Assembly (NCBI RefSeq): GCF_000002995.4
Contig: NW_025062476.1
Coordinates: 10,414,501-10,478,500, forward strand
Source: Brugia malayi
Taxonomy: Eukaryota > Nematoda > Chromadorea > Rhabditida > Onchocercidae
Reading direction: 5' to 3'
Length of the DNA stretch: 64,000 bases
Positions 12,901 through 26,863 of this stretch are shown here, in pieces (within the stretch, counting starts at the first letter, position 1; each line of letters starts with the position of its first letter). The notes beneath the pieces were generated by a model. It was not told where the DNA came from. It ran no database searches and was given only the letters and a program-made list of their open reading frames with translations. The translations under genes and the position numbers were made by a program.

Positions 12901-15900
12901 TACTAGTTGTCACATTGTCTTAAACGTTCAGATTATCATTTAAGCACTGCAACCGTGGATTTCAGAACTTTTTATGGATTTATCTCTTTCAGCTTGCTGG
13001 CGTTTCACCAGATCAGGAGTTGTGGGTAGAAACAAAATCACCGGATGGAAAGCCCTACTATTATAACGCTGTAACACGTGATACAGTATGGGAGAAACCA
13101 GAAAATGCCAAAGTAATGGAGCAAAGTGAACTGCAAGCTTTGGTTGAAAAAGATGCGAAAGAGGAGAAAGAACAAGGTATGCTTTTTATAGCTTTTTTTT
13201 TTTTTTTTTTTGTAAATTTGGTTCCTTGTCCGTGGAAATGTTAATGCAGATATCTTCGCATCTATTTACTACTATTATTGCATTATCTTGTTGCCAGTAC
13301 TGATGCCTTCAGCATTTGTTATCATGATAAATTATCATGATTCATCTTCTTAACTGTAGCTGAGTAACAGTTTTACCAGTTTTTTAATATGAAAAATTGA
13401 GTTTTGTCTTTTCTCTTTCCATCAAAGTATATAAAAAATGATGAGCACGCAAGAGGTAAGTGTGTTGAGCGTGCGTATAATAATCTCTCTTCATTGTGGC
13501 TCGATTAATGATGGTTGGATTATTTGGTGTTGTGGTTGTTGGCTTTTGCTTGGCATTGTTATGGTACCGCATAAAGTGGATTTATCAATTTACCGAGGAC
13601 TACAAAATATCTCGGTGACTGGAGCTGGAAAATTTTGATTTTTGAACGTTAAGAGGATATTATTGAGCGTATCTGAATGACAAAGACTGCTTTTACTGAA
13701 TTTAAAAATCTTTCAAATGTTAAGAAGTTTGTTGAAAGAAGGAATTATGATAGTAAATAATAAGAATAAAAATAACTATGAAGATCTACGATAATGACGG
13801 AATGTTGATAATTGATGACTACTGAAGTAGTGAATAGTTTGAATTAGTGGTATTTCAGCCATATTTTTTAGCACTTTGCAGCATGCTTCCTTATAGGGTC
13901 TACTACAGTTTTGTCATTTACATTCTATGCTTCTACCACCATATCGGGGACGTGAACGTGGTACGTATTGCAAGCGTTATGCTTACCTGGAGCGGAGAAT
14001 AAAATCCGAGTAACTTTTCACTTTAACTTTAAACCTTGAAACAACGGAAAATGATGTTATACTTAAAAAGCAATTCAGTTTAGTTTGTTTAAAAGTAAGA
14101 AAAAGAAATTTGCATAGAAATGGAGAGATTTTGAGAAGAAATGAACTTCGTTGAGCGTTTTTTTTTTTTTCTTATTGTCTTTGCTAATGCGCACTTTAGT
14201 GGTGATATTTACAATCAAATTGATAATATTCAATCCATGAATATGATGATACCGTTCCCAGATGCTTCCAGATGCTGCGATGTTTTTTGTTGCCTCTTCC
14301 TAGAACTACATTACACGTACCTACCACACATACACACATACAGGAGATGTGATGCGTAAAGTCCTTCCTCTTCCTCAGTTATTTAACGATGTGAGTGCTG
14401 TTGCGTGTTCTATGTATATATAAATCTAATTTCCATCATAGTTCATTTAATGATTTACAAATTTTCATATATGATGATCTATAGGATATTGATAAGTAGG
14501 TACAACGTTCTTATCGTTAATCGGGTCAGCTTTTTTAAAAGCTATAAAATTACATTACAATTTGAGCTTTATCATGCAGAATAACATATTTGAAATGATA
14601 GCTTCAATTCGTCATGATATTATGATGGTTGGGCAATCCATTCCTATTGAAAGATTGTTTCCCCAGTTACTTTTGTTAATTGTGAATTCGTTATATGAAA
14701 TAAGTTATAAAATGCTGATTACTCGAGAAAAATAAACCCAGTAGAGGATAAATTAGATGTGTAGTTCACGGTACTTTGATTTTGCTTCCACCTTGGTTTT
14801 ACAAAATTTTGATTTCGAATGATCGCACACAAATTTTTCCTTTTCCTTTTTTCTTTTTTTCTTTCTTTTTTGTAAAGAAGTGATTGTAAACAAATTGTTT
14901 GTTAAAATGCCTTGAAATGAGTTTTTCAGCTTATTCCATTCATTATATTTGTCAAATGTTACCATTGCAGAAAACTGATTGTAGTATATCAATTTTTTTT
15001 TTTCTTTAAATCGTATGAATATGAGTGAAAATGTTTTTCAGTTGCTTCTCAAGGTGCTGCTAGTGGATATGGAGCTGGTGTACCACCACAAATGGCTGCT
15101 GGTATGCCGATGGGTGGATATCCACCAATGATGCCACCACCAGGTTATTGAATTTTTAAATCGAGGAATAGAAAGCCATCCTCACTACCGTATAAGTGAA
15201 TTTCGCATCTCTGTAAAGCAAATGACCTTAATTTATTAAAATTTGACTAGTTATCTGTAATTATGCATTTAAACATACTATCACAATGGTTAGTTCTAGA
15301 CTCTTCATGTTTATTCGAATCTCTTTTTTGAATGAATGTTTCGAAAAATCACCACATACAGGATTAATTGGAAATCATTAGACTACAGCTTAAGGCTTAT
15401 TTTTATGACTTCAAAACTATAATCTAAATCATTTACATTGCAGGTTTTCCCATGATGCCACCTATGATGTTTCCACCACGTGGTCCAAGTTACCCGCCCA
15501 TGTTTCCTGGTGTTCCTCCAGCTTATCCGATGCCCGTTCCTGGAATGCCACCAGTTGTACCGGCAGCTATTGGTCCTGGTACTGATGTAAGTTCATTTCG
15601 TCAAGTTGATATTTCCTATTTTTTACGGCCATTATTCACTACTTTATTGTAGGGTGTCGCAATATCATCAGAGGCTGCACTTTGGCAAGAATATACAGCA
15701 CCTGATGGACGTAAATATTATTACAACACCCAGACTCAAGAAACGACTTGGGACAAACCAAAAGCGCTCGAAGGTTTGTAGTTTTGCATGTTTAGTATGC
15801 TCATGATAATATACAACAAAGTATATCATGTTTGTTCAACTGGTTCTGTCATATTATTTGTAGGTTTTAAGCACAGAAAAAGTTATACATTTTGTTTTCA

Positions 15901-18900
15901 TGTTCACTTGCAGGAATGTGATGACATCTTAAGTTAGCATAATTAAACCGTGTTAAAGAGAATATACGCGAAAAGGAAAATCCATAACTCTGTTTTTCAT
16001 TTTCAGCTTCTACTGCTGCTGGTAGCACTGGAGATTCTGTGGAAAATAGTACTGGTACACCAACTTTCACCGAAGCACAACAACAAGCTGCAGCTTTGGC
16101 ACAGCAGCAGGTTATGGTTTTCTATTTTGTATGCATATTCCACTTCGCTTCCCTGTCTTAAAATTTAAAAAAAAAAAAAAAAAAAGTCTCTTATTTAACT
16201 TTTCCTAGCAGATAGACATGCATTATATTTTCCAAGTAGCTTCGTAGCTGGAGCTATTAATCATCTTAGTGCAGAGTATTCGCTGTAATTTGAAGCTACG
16301 AATTTTTTTTTTCAAATGATGTAATTGAAACATGCGACAAATTTCATGGAAGCTATAGCAAATTTTAAATTTCTGTAAAATTTTCTCCAAAACATTAAAG
16401 TAATCATGGAAATTATTTCAGGTACAAGCTCAATTAGCGGCAGCTAAAGCAGCTGCAGAAGAAGCGAAAAAACATGAAGAGGAATCGGTAAAGGAATCAG
16501 AAACTGTGGAGGCAAAACAAGTGGATAAGTCGAGACCCGTTAGCAGTAATCCTGTGGCTGGTACTCCTTGGTGTGTAGTATGGACAGGCGATCATAAAGT
16601 AAATTTAGTAATGTGCTTAATCAGAAAATGGTCATTGGCAAATAATCCAGTAAAATCTGACTAACATTGTTCAATTTTAGGTTTTCTTTTATAATCCCTC
16701 AACACGTACATCAGTCTGGGAAAGACCACCAGAGTTGTATAATCGTCCAGATGTCGATTTGCTAGTATCGAAACCACCAGAAGAGAAAAGTGAGTGCACT
16801 TTTTTCGAACATAAAGGTATATTTCACAAGTCATTTCATATCACACATTTTTCAGACTTCCAACTAAGTTGTAGTTACTGTTTAACGAATAATAATATAA
16901 TTTAATGTATTTATCATTTAATTTTTCAATACCAGAGCGTTGTGAACATTGCTGTGCCGTTGGGTACGATCTTTAGTTTTATATTTATCACTGAAACTTT
17001 TATAGTATATGTTAGTTTGTAGGACTCCAATGTTTTGTACTTCAAATTTTAAATTAATAAATTTTCCTAGAAAATAATCACTTGTAGAACCGGAAGTTAC
17101 CAAAAAAGCGGATGATGAAGGGAAGACAGCGAGTTCGGAGGAAAGTGATGATGATGAAGAAAATGCGCCACCAGCAGCTAAAAAGAGTCGAAAAGAAAAG
17201 AAATTGTTTGTTCTTCAAAATGACTTCTGTATATCATTTAAATTCCAAAATTACTTATATATAATATGATACATTCAGAGAGAAACAGCGTTTGGAACAG
17301 TTGGCAGCGAAAAAAGAGAAGGATAGGCCAAGGCAGATGCTTGAGAAACAAGTTGATCCAGCAATTCAAGCAGAATTACAAGCACAGAAGGAAAGAGAAG
17401 AAGTGATGTCCTTAATAATTTAATTAAAGTATCAGAATGGAGGTAACAGATGACGGAGAATTTTGGAATTTTTAAAACTTTATTGAAGTAATTTTGACTT
17501 ATCAGATGTAAAAAATTGGTTAAGGCGATGCATTAGGACTGTTGCTTTTACTGTTATCATTACTGTTGTAAGTAGAGTAGAACGATTTATGAACTTCTCT
17601 CTGTTTGTTGGTGGACTCCTCTTTTGAAATGGATAAAGTTATTTTCCTTCAAATTATAATTTTTGATTCCATTTGTAGGTGCCGTTTGAACGTAGACTAC
17701 AAGAATTTAAAGAAATGTTAACCGAGAAAAATGTTAGTGCTGGAAGCACCTGGGAAAAAGAATTATCTAAAATTGTATTTGATAAGCGTTATCTACTTTT
17801 AAATGCTGTGGAGCGGAAAGCTGTAAGTTTATTTAGATTTTCAAGTCTTTTTATTTAAATAATTGAAATTGTTTGAGTTAGAGAGAAGCATTATTTCATC
17901 TTTAATAGTAACAACAGTACTTAGAGATTTTTTAAATTTAGGCTTTCGAAGCTTATGTACGTGAACGAACCGAAATTGAACGAGCAGAGAAAAAAAGACG
18001 TGCTAAAGAAGCGCGAGAAAATTTTAAGAATTTACTTGAAGAGGCAAAATTACATGGAAGGTTGGTTTATTTAAACTATGTAAAAATTAACATTTATTAT
18101 GTTAGAATGACTTCTGTAGTCGTATTATTTTACTGTATGACATCCATGTCTCAACGAAAAAATGTTTCTTTTTTTTAGCGTTTTTTAGGTTGTGCGATCA
18201 GTACACATCAAGTTATTCTTTCTTTTTTCAGGTCATCGTTTTCATCATTCGCCTCGAAATGGGGCAAAGACAGTCGATTCAAGGGTGTTGAAAAAATGCG
18301 AGATAAGGAAGATATTTTTAACGAATATGTTCAAGAACTGGAGAAGAAGGAAAAGGAAGAACGCAAGGAAAGAAAGGAAAAGGTACAAATTTAATTATTG
18401 TTTTTAGCAGGATGGCTAGTGAGCGAGGATACTTTGCTTGGTCGATGTATGAAAATTTTTAGTTTTCAAACAATCAAAAAAATGGCTAATTTCTTAATCT
18501 TAAAAACAATATTCATTTTATTGTAGATACGTAAGGATTTCATTGCAATGCTTATGGAGAAGAATATTACTTCTCGAACGAAGTGGTCCTCGCTAAAGAA
18601 GCAGCTGGAAGATGATGAACGCTATAAAGCTGTTGATCGCTCCTCAAGTCGTGAAAGCCTTTTCCGTGAATATCAGGATACACTGCCAGAAGAATCTAAT
18701 TCAGTAATTTTTTTCAGTTTTATTCAAGCACTCTTTTGGTATGTTCATATTATTCTTGTTACTATAGATGTATTTCGTGTATCTCTTACTTTGATTTTAT
18801 TTAAAATCAGGAGGGTGTTAAACACTACAAACACTACTTGGTATCTAAGTGCCGAATAGTAAACTTGTTAAGTGGTATAAGTTACATATAAAGTGTATGT

Positions 18901-20684
18901 GCATAAAGTTAGCTAAAATTGGAAGTCCATTTAAAAAGAAATGTGAAATTTGAGGATATCGAGGAGGAAAATGACCGTCAAAAGCGCGTTGCTGCTGAAG
19001 CTGCCATCGAAGAGCGTAAGAAGGAAGTGGAAGCTGAGCTAGGTGAACAGCTAAAAGAAAGAAGTAAAGAGCATGAAAAGCACAAATATCAAGAGCATGA
19101 AGAATCTTTTAAAGCATTATTGATTGATCTGGTAAGTTGTACTGCTTCATGAATCAAATCGTATTTTCACTATTTCGATATAATCCTGCGGGTGCACTTT
19201 GTGCTAGACCAAACAACTATGCCAATCATATGAACGATGTAGCTTTTAATCTAAATAACTTCCTTTGATTTTGATCAAAATCTCGGCATTTTGCAGATAA
19301 AATCAGCTGATTATACATGGCATGAAGCTCGTCGAATATTGCGAAAAGATTCACGTTATGAAAATTGTGATCTTTTGGAAAAAGACGCTAAAGAAAGGTT
19401 ATTCGATGCACATGTTCAGCATTTGGAAAGAAAAAGACGAGAAGTTTTTTTTCAGGTCGCTTTTTATTGATTTTCTTCTATTTTTGAAATTACTATTCGC
19501 TTTCTCATTTAAAATTTCTAGACTATTTACTTACCAAATTTTGGTGGTTACTTTTTTAAGCCAAAAAAAGGAATATAGCTAAACTGCTATTTTGATCAGA
19601 AGGTCACTACAAATTACTTGTGAAACTTCCGGTTTTTTAATTCTTGATTCTGTTGCAGTTGTTAAATGAAACAAAAGATATTACACCTAGTATGAAATGG
19701 CGAGAAGCTAAAAAAATCATTGAGAAAGATGAGCGATTCGCAAAATTCAACATTAGTGAAAGGGTATTGTTTTTGTTTTTTATTGATTTGTCGCTTTTTA
19801 TGTATTATCTTTCGTATTTCTAGACCAGTATTGTGAGGTTCAAAAGCGAAACAAAGTGTTGAAATAATTAGCTACTATTGGTGAAGGAGAGATAGTTTTA
19901 ATTCTTATGTATTGTTTTACATATTTTTTAACTTATTCTCTGTATGATTTTAGTACTTTTAAATTTACATTGCACTCCTCTAAGTAATGAAATAATCAGA
20001 AAATAGTCACTACAAAAATAGAACTTTTACGACGTGGCAGACTTGAAAGCAGGTTGCCTTGTTTAATTTGTTTTTTTTCTGTACTCATTCTCAATGTTGT
20101 TCAGAAGACGGAACGTGATTACAAAGAATGGATGGAGGAGCGGAAAGAAGCAGTAATGAAAGATTTCAAAGATTTGTTAAAAGAAACTAAAATTATTACC
20201 TATAAATCTTTAAAAATGATACAAGAAAACGAGCAGCATCTTCGTGACATACTTGCAGTACTCGAAGTTAGTGGTTGAAAATTTTTTCGTTCCTGGACAG
20301 GAATCTTATATAATTTGGGATTTGCAGAAATTATTTCAGTATTTTTCTGGTTTTTTGAACAGTTGGATTTTTTTGATGTAATAGTAATATATAATAGTTT
20401 TTTTTTTTTTTTAATATAATTTTTTAATGTGGTTTTTAATATAGTAGTAGAAGTTTCCGTTATCATTTTCTTTCCTCTACGCTACTTGCTTTTCGATACT
20501 AATTACTAATTAAGAGATTTGTGAGGTTTTTAAATGCTGTTTCCAGAATGATAAGCGATATATCGTATTGAATAATGCCCCAGTAGAACGGGAACGATTA
20601 TTGGAACAGTATCTGGAAGAGTTGGACAAGAAAGGTCCACCACCACCACCTACACAACAGGAAGCTGACAGACGTCGAAAATAA
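9919..20684 (+). CDS. TCERG1: Transcription elongation regulator 1 (TCERG1/CA150; C. elegans TCER-1 type)
   Basis: 22 exons: 9919-10102, 11555-11752, 11905-12234, 12553-12776, 12993-13176, 15042-15143, 15444-15586, 15653-15773, 16007-16110, 16422-16598, 16681-16789, 17088-17205, 17279-17402, 17679-17822, 17942-18060, 18232-18382, 18527-18703, 18955-19131, 19297-19455, 19659-19763, 20105-20266, 20547-20684. They total 3450 bases, 1149 residues, in phase. This nuclear protein couples RNA polymerase II elongation to splicing: WW domains bind proline-rich splicing factors, FF domains bind the phosphorylated polymerase tail. WW1 (about 322-350, [17 protein letters not shown]), WW2 (about 465-493, [16 protein letters not shown]) and WW3 (about 579-608, [17 protein letters not shown]) are clear. 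FF repeats run from about 707 to the C-terminus. The tail GPPPPPT near the end matches TCERG1, not PRPF40. Between WW1 and WW2 lie Pro/Met/Gly-rich segments. The N-terminus is unusual: Glu/His-rich then RGG-rich. Exon 18 has an alternative in-frame acceptor at 18913. Confidence 0.93.
10103..11554 (+). other. TCERG1 intron 1 with poly-T tract
   Basis: 1.45 kb intron, AT-rich, with T runs near 10330 and 11300-11321. The large intron 5 (13177-15041) also has T runs near 13192 and 14160. No independent gene is convincing inside either intron; a 66-codon plus frame at 13438-13638 and a 79-codon minus frame at 14753-14992 have no supporting signals. Confidence 0.5.
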
Positions 20685-21449
20685 TTCCATTTTTTTCGTT
20701 CTTAGTTTATAAAATTTCCTATCAAATTTTGACATTGTTTGCTCCGTTGAACGTTTATTAGTTTGCTAAGACGTTCGTTTTTCTATAAAAGGGCGGTTAT
20801 TTTTTGACCTCAGTTTTTTTTGCTAATTTTCGCTTGCATTGTAGTAAATAGAAACACTGATTCGGGATGACGCTATTCCATTCCGTTCTGAATCTGAAAG
20901 TTTGAGACAATGCACATTTTCCTAAATTTTGAGTTTAGAAATTTTAAACGGGGAGCTATTAAGATATAAGTTTCGAAATGGAATGGCTCTTATTTTTTGT
21001 AAGATGTTATCTTACCAACTAAACCTGAAATTCCACCTGCAATTCTTATGAGTAGGTAAGATTATCCGTGTTGTGAGGCATGGAATAATCAAGGTTTGAT
21101 TTTGATTTTCTTCTTGTTAAAAGAATTTTCAATCAGTGCAAGTCAGAGAAAAGGTGTTCCACACTAGTTTATTTTCTAAATGATACCTGGGAGCTGGATC
21201 TCATTCGAAGGTTCTCACATCTCATGTTCCTTTATTTTTTAGACTAATTGCACCTGCTACCGTGGGCTACTATTTACTTTACTGCAGAGATCTGTTCAGA
21301 AGTTCAATTTAAATCTTTCTGATTTTTATTTCATCTTTTTGTATACTATTTTGAAAAATTATGGATTTGCCGTAATTCCTTTATTCACTGATGGACTGAT
21401 GTTGTGTACAGTTCTTTCTTTTTGTTACGGTATTTCATTTTGTTGCTGT
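20685..21449. other. TCERG1 3' region, convergent with candidate minus-strand gene
   Basis: No coding frame is seen. On the minus strand TTTATT at 21380-21385 reads AATAAA, 65 bases past the stop of the candidate secreted-protein gene. On the plus strand an AATAAA at 21484-21489 could serve TCERG1, which would make the two transcripts overlap at their 3' ends. Confidence 0.4.
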
Positions 21450-22530
21450 TCAACGTTTATCGCGTTCTAACTGTTGTCCAAGAAATAAATCATCCATTAG
21501 ACGTGATTTTTTTTTCAAACGGCGTCTGACGTTATTATTGTGTTCGGTGCTGTGGGTTAATGGATCTTCTGATCAGACAAGCTTACGTGATTAAAACTGC
21601 CAAGACATGGCGCTTGGTCCAATTCAGAGAGATGGAATGTTAACTCATTTTCTCATCCCATTCTATAACTAAATTATTGTTGGTTCCAAACTATCAAAAT
21701 TGGTAGTTAGCTGGTTCTCTTCGTAATTCCATCAATACATCCTGTTGGATTTTAGTAATTTATGAAACTAAAATATGAACACCAGTGAAATGTTCGGTGA
21801 TTCAGCAAAGTCTAGTGATTCACTTGATGGTGTCATTTGAATACCTTCAAATTTTTTATTACAGAAGATACAGAGCTAAATGAAACGATAGTGGTGAACA
21901 TTAGCAACACTGCAAATTGAAGCAAATCACACGCAAAGATCGCATTTTCTTATCAGTAGTTCTCACCAGTTTTTATCAAATCACAGCAATATCGCTGTAT
22001 ACAAAATGGGTGCAATAGGTTGTGTTTGCAGAGCAAAATTTGATTACAATGAGATGAGAACAAAATATTTGTGATCATATTAGACTAACTTCCCGAAATC
22101 TTCGATAATCAAGCATGGATGGCTAAAATCGATAATTATAAAATGCCTGAAATCACTTTAACCTCCATTTTTTTTCTTTTTTTGTTTTAACTAAGACCAT
22201 TTGAAAACATCTTTTTAAAAAAGGAAAGGATGAAAATGAGAAAAATTGTTGTGAATTTAAAAAAAAAAAATCATTTCTTAATAGCACAAAATGATTGCAT
22301 TTAATATTTCATTTAAAATTTCATTTGTTCTATATACTCTACTTTGTAAATGTTGAAAAGGTTACCTTGTAGTTCGGTATATAATTTTCAAAATCTTCGA
22401 TTGGATCGAAATTTCGATTATATCGCTTCAAGGAATATTGATTTAGTGGTAATTCTTGCAAAACAAATGATTGCGTAATTGTAATAATGAGAAGCAGAAC
22501 TAGCATAGGATATAATAAAGATAGCCTCAT
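21450..22530 (-). CDS. Candidate small secreted protein or peptide precursor, three exons
   Basis: Exon 1 (22366-22530) starts MRLSLLYPMLVLLLIITITQ, a clean signal peptide. A Lys-Arg site (SLKRYNRNFDPIEDFENY) and an AAG|GTAACC donor follow. A 31-base exon 2 (21845-21875, acceptor TTTCATTTAG, donor GAAG|GTATTC) gives LCIFCNKKF. Exon 3 (21450-21568, acceptor CTGATCAG) gives DPLTHSTEHNNNVRRRLKKK, SRLMDDLFLGQQLERDKR and a stop. The three pieces are phase-compatible (315 bases, 104 residues) and an AATAAA follows 65 bases later. Basic clusters RRRLKKKSR and the terminal RDKR resemble prohormone processing sites, so a neuropeptide-like or excreted peptide is possible. No family is recognised. Exon 1 is the best supported; exon 2 is short and the least certain. 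Confidence 0.4.
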
Positions 22531-25500
22531 TTTCTTTTCTGCTAGTTTGATTTATATTTCTGAAATTATGCATTCCTCAGGTTTGCTATTAAATTCTGTT
22601 TTAAAATGAGATAAATCAAATAAATCATCCGAAGATGGAAAAATGCTTGAAGATTAACTAGTCGTTAATTTCTTAGTCTTGCATTTCTTGACTAAGTGAG
22701 TAAGTAAAGATTTTATACAATTTAATCCGATACTTTACTGAATTTCAGATTATCAATAATTGAATAGTACTATATAATTTACGGCAGAACAAATTTTTTT
22801 GCTTCAAACAGTTAAGAGCAAAAATAAATTCTCAATAAATTGTCGCAGTCTAACTGGATTGATTAAGGAAAATATTAAAAAATTGTTGTGCTCTACTTGA
22901 TTTCATTGCTTAGCTTAAATCAGCACTGTTTAAGGAACACTCTTGTTTAAGATATTACCTTCGTTCATTTATGCTTCTGATTTTTCTATTTTTTAATATT
23001 AGCTATATTGGAGACTGATTCAAAGACCAGAAAGGATAAAATTTAAATAGCATCGTCTATTTTCTGGAAATTTATATGATTTGACTATGCTATGCAATAT
23101 ATGCTAAAGCGTATCATTTTAATATCCGAAACTAATAACAATAGGATTTGCAATAGTATAAAATATGAATTTTAATAATTTTAGTCTATAATATCTGTGT
23201 AACGTCCATTGCATTTTATAAACGATTTTTAGTAAACAATGAAAATGGAAAAATAATGGTTAATACGACAATGCATAGAATATATCAGAAGAGTATTACT
23301 CAACAAATGATATTGCTTATTATCATTAGATTGCCATTTGAATTTCTATTTGTGAAAGATCAGAGAAGATTATTTGGAAATGAAATTGATATATTGGTTA
23401 ATTTATTTAAAAACGATTAGTTCATTTAAAACAGATTTCTTGGTAAATTACCTAATTTGATAATGTAATATGCTCAATATTGATTGTCAGCTCACCGTAT
23501 TTGAATCAATTTAGTATGCTAATTTAATAGGTAATGGGATAAATTTTGTATGAATTTAAGCTTTAGTATCTTCATAATGATAATGTTTCAGTCAAAACTG
23601 TTATTGACTAAGAGAAAAAGTAATTGAAATTGAGTGACATTCTTATTTTGAACTTTAAACTTTTCGAAAGTAGAAAACAACCGTATATGAGAAAATATTA
23701 GTTAGCCATTACATAGATTGAATAAGAAAGAAGTTTTATTACAAGCAAAATAAATAAGTCTCATTTCATTATAGAGTGAATATGAAAGGCTTTTTTCTTT
23801 ATTAAGCCATTTCAGAAATTAAATTTATCATTCACAGGAGCATCAAGCATACATTAGACTTTTCTTTTTAGATTTCGGATATTCGATATTATCAAGTTCT
23901 AGATAATTGATAATAATCTGAACTGACCTGAACACCCATTATCACCTATCTTAAGTTTAACTCTACACATCATTGTTATGTAAATTTTATGTAACATTCG
24001 TGTTTACAAAGAAAATTGCCAATCTTTCAGTAATATCCGATAAATCGTTCTCATCTCTTCCGCTTCGATACCTTATCTCAACCCATCATCGTAATGAGAA
24101 AGAACGGAGAATGCCAGTAAATCATTCGAGCATTTCTACTCTCTCAAAACTTTCATAATAATAATTTACATATATAATTCTCAAATAGTTATATCAGTTA
24201 TTTACTTATAATTTCTTCTTTACTTTTGAATTTGTAATTGCACTGAAAACAAAAATTAGTGACATATGCAATAAACGAAGAAATCATAAAAACAGAAACA
24301 CAAAAAAAAATTTCACAAAAGTTTTCTAGAAGTTTGTTTATTATTTGAACATAATGCTACCTTTTTTTCTCTTAAAATATTCCAATGAAATATCAATCAT
24401 TAAAGCATAGCTATGATAATAACTAAAATGAGAAGAAAGTGGTAAAAATAAGAAGGTTAAAAAAAGTTTCGTCTCATGTTAAAATATAGAAAATGTTTCA
24501 TACTTATGATTACTTCCAAGATTATAAATATCTTTTTTTATTCTTTCCAAATCAAAAAATTTTTTTTCTTGTTATCAAATAAGTTAATTAAATCAGAGTG
24601 CTTTTATAAGTATGACAAAACAATAAATATTGCTAAGTGTGTGAACAGTATGAAAATGGAAATAATGTAATTTATTTCTCATTTCCATAAGAATGGTGAG
24701 AGAGTACAATTTTAGACTTTTGTTATTGCTACCTTCACATGCCTTTGTAGAAATTATCCATTAATATTAATGTTTTGTTCTTTGATATAAAATCTAAGAA
24801 TTATTAAAATTTATACTTTGGGAAAATAAATCGTTTTTGTTAAATGAAATTGAGAAATGATCATTTCGTCTATCATTCTGCTAACTCTCGCGGGAGTAAA
24901 TGTAATGACGATCAAAATTTTCATTAACAAAAAGCACCATAACCTATTTTTCTTGCAACAAAATTTATACTAACGAAGATGAAATTGAAGCATAGATATG
25001 AGATCATAAAATTCGATTAGATTGATCGAAGTAGGTAATTTAGATAAGTGTAATATGTTACTCAACAGCATTGTAAACTTTGAAAAGTTTTTTCTAACTC
25101 TAACCAAATAAGATGGAATCTTATCACCTGACTGATAATGCTTCTATCTCAGTTTGTTTAATGTAATCAACGAAAACAGTATTCATAGAGAATGGAAATA
25201 TTTTTAAAAAGCATTTTATCTAATCAAATATTCAAATAATTTTCACTTATGTGAAGTGTAGTCTGACAACGAAATAGTTTGATGACAGATGGCCTAAGGG
25301 TCAACTGATAAGAAGTGATAAACTTTTATTTCATTTAAGTATTTCCTTTTCTTGTTTAACTGCCCGCTTAACTCCTTTTTTTCTGCCTCTTTTTCAATCG
25401 TCATTTTTGCTTAACATAACTATCATAAGAAAGTGTTGTAAATTTCTGAAAATATCGTTGGAAATTTGAATCATGAAAAGCGCTTTTGACCCAAGAAACT

Positions 25501-26863
25501 ACTAGGAGAGAAACAAATAATCTAATCTTTAATATATCAATTAAGACTGTTGCATCTTCGAAATGGAATGAAACGAACAAAATTGCTGAATGAAAATGCC
25601 AATTATCTTCCAACATAGTGGGAAATAATTTTATGGCAAAGTATTGTTTTATAACATCATTCCATGTTAGTAAATAAAAAAATTTTAATGACATTTTAAA
25701 ATTTGAACTTATGACATTTGTAGTTGACGGCTTGGCTCATTCTGATAGGTAAATTAACGAATTTGAAAAACATTTTTTCAGTTTGCTTTAGAAAAAAAAT
25801 TGAAAATGCAATATTATTATTTTTTTTTTTTGTTAGAATCATTGTGTTTGCGGAACAATTTTAACAAATGGAAATATTTTAAAGTGGCTACAGTGATAGA
25901 AAAAGGTATTTACTTATTGGAAAACGTATGAACTTTTGCAGCTCATAATTAAATTAATTATTAATCATTTCAGAAATAAAGTAGAGCGTGTAGAATTTGG
26001 TTTCATAAAAGTTCAAAATGCATTTGAACTTTTACAAAATCTTTTATTTAATTATGTACATATTCAAATCTTTTGCTTAATTATAAAACCCAAAGTTTTG
26101 AGCTGCAATTGCTAATCAAAAAAAAAATTAAAAACTAATTTTAACTGATACTTAAGCTGAATGAATTTAAGTTAATATTAATTGCTCGCTTAACTATGAA
26201 ATATGATCTGATAAAGAATCTTTTACTTATCATAAATGCCACAATTTCACATTTTAATAGAAAAGCAGAAAAATGTGACGATGAAAAAATTCGTATGCAA
26301 TTCTACAATCTTTAACTACAAAACAACTACAAATTTAATTTGCTAACATACTTTGAATTTTTAAAACTAGGAAAAAGGCATTTTAAATATACATTATGCC
26401 ACATCAATTGTAAAGCATTATTGTAAAATAATCTATCACGAAGGCATCCTTGTGGCAGCGTGGAAAGATATAAATGTAAGAAAGTTTTGAAGTACTCTAA
26501 ATTTTGTCACATTCAAAATATATTTAATAGATTCAGTTCTAATTTATGACCTCTTACACTCTTCTGATAAAATGATCTGTCTTTGATGATAATAAATCCA
26601 AGTTATCATTTATTCCCAGATTAACACTTCATACTTTAAAATCTTTCCAGTTAGCATACTGAAATAGAAATAAACTTGAATAATCCTTACCAAACTCTCT
26701 CTCTCTCTCTATTGCTAATCAAATTTGAAAAAATCACAACAAATATAATTGTTTTATTCATAATCCAAGTAATAAATAAGTGATGCTGTCAGCTGATCGG
26801 AACTAAGCTGGAACAGACCATATTTCAATTTAGAGATAAGTGTTAACTAACTGATTACTCATA
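22531..26863. other. AT-rich region with possible unassigned plus-strand exons
   Basis: Mostly AT-rich noncoding DNA. Near the right end a set of plus-strand segments is bounded by splice-like signals. They are 25723-25748, about 25837-25905, 25974- or 25986-26055 and 26371-26475, then a possible stop at about 26540 followed by AATAAA near 26590. The peptide pieces (for example NNFNKWKYFKVATVIEK and VQNAFELLQNLLFNY) look protein-like but I cannot name a family. Their splicing is partly free choice. A frame on each strand at 23973-24158 is ambiguous. A (CT)n run lies at 26694-26711. The 97-codon minus frame at 25401-25694 has chance-like composition. Confidence 0.3.

Noticed and set aside
26341..26480. 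Minus-strand frame first considered as the last lipase exon
   Set aside because: The segment at 26864-26986 fits lipase phase, acceptor and the conserved GEKVYNKKDHNETF ending, so the lipase stops there.
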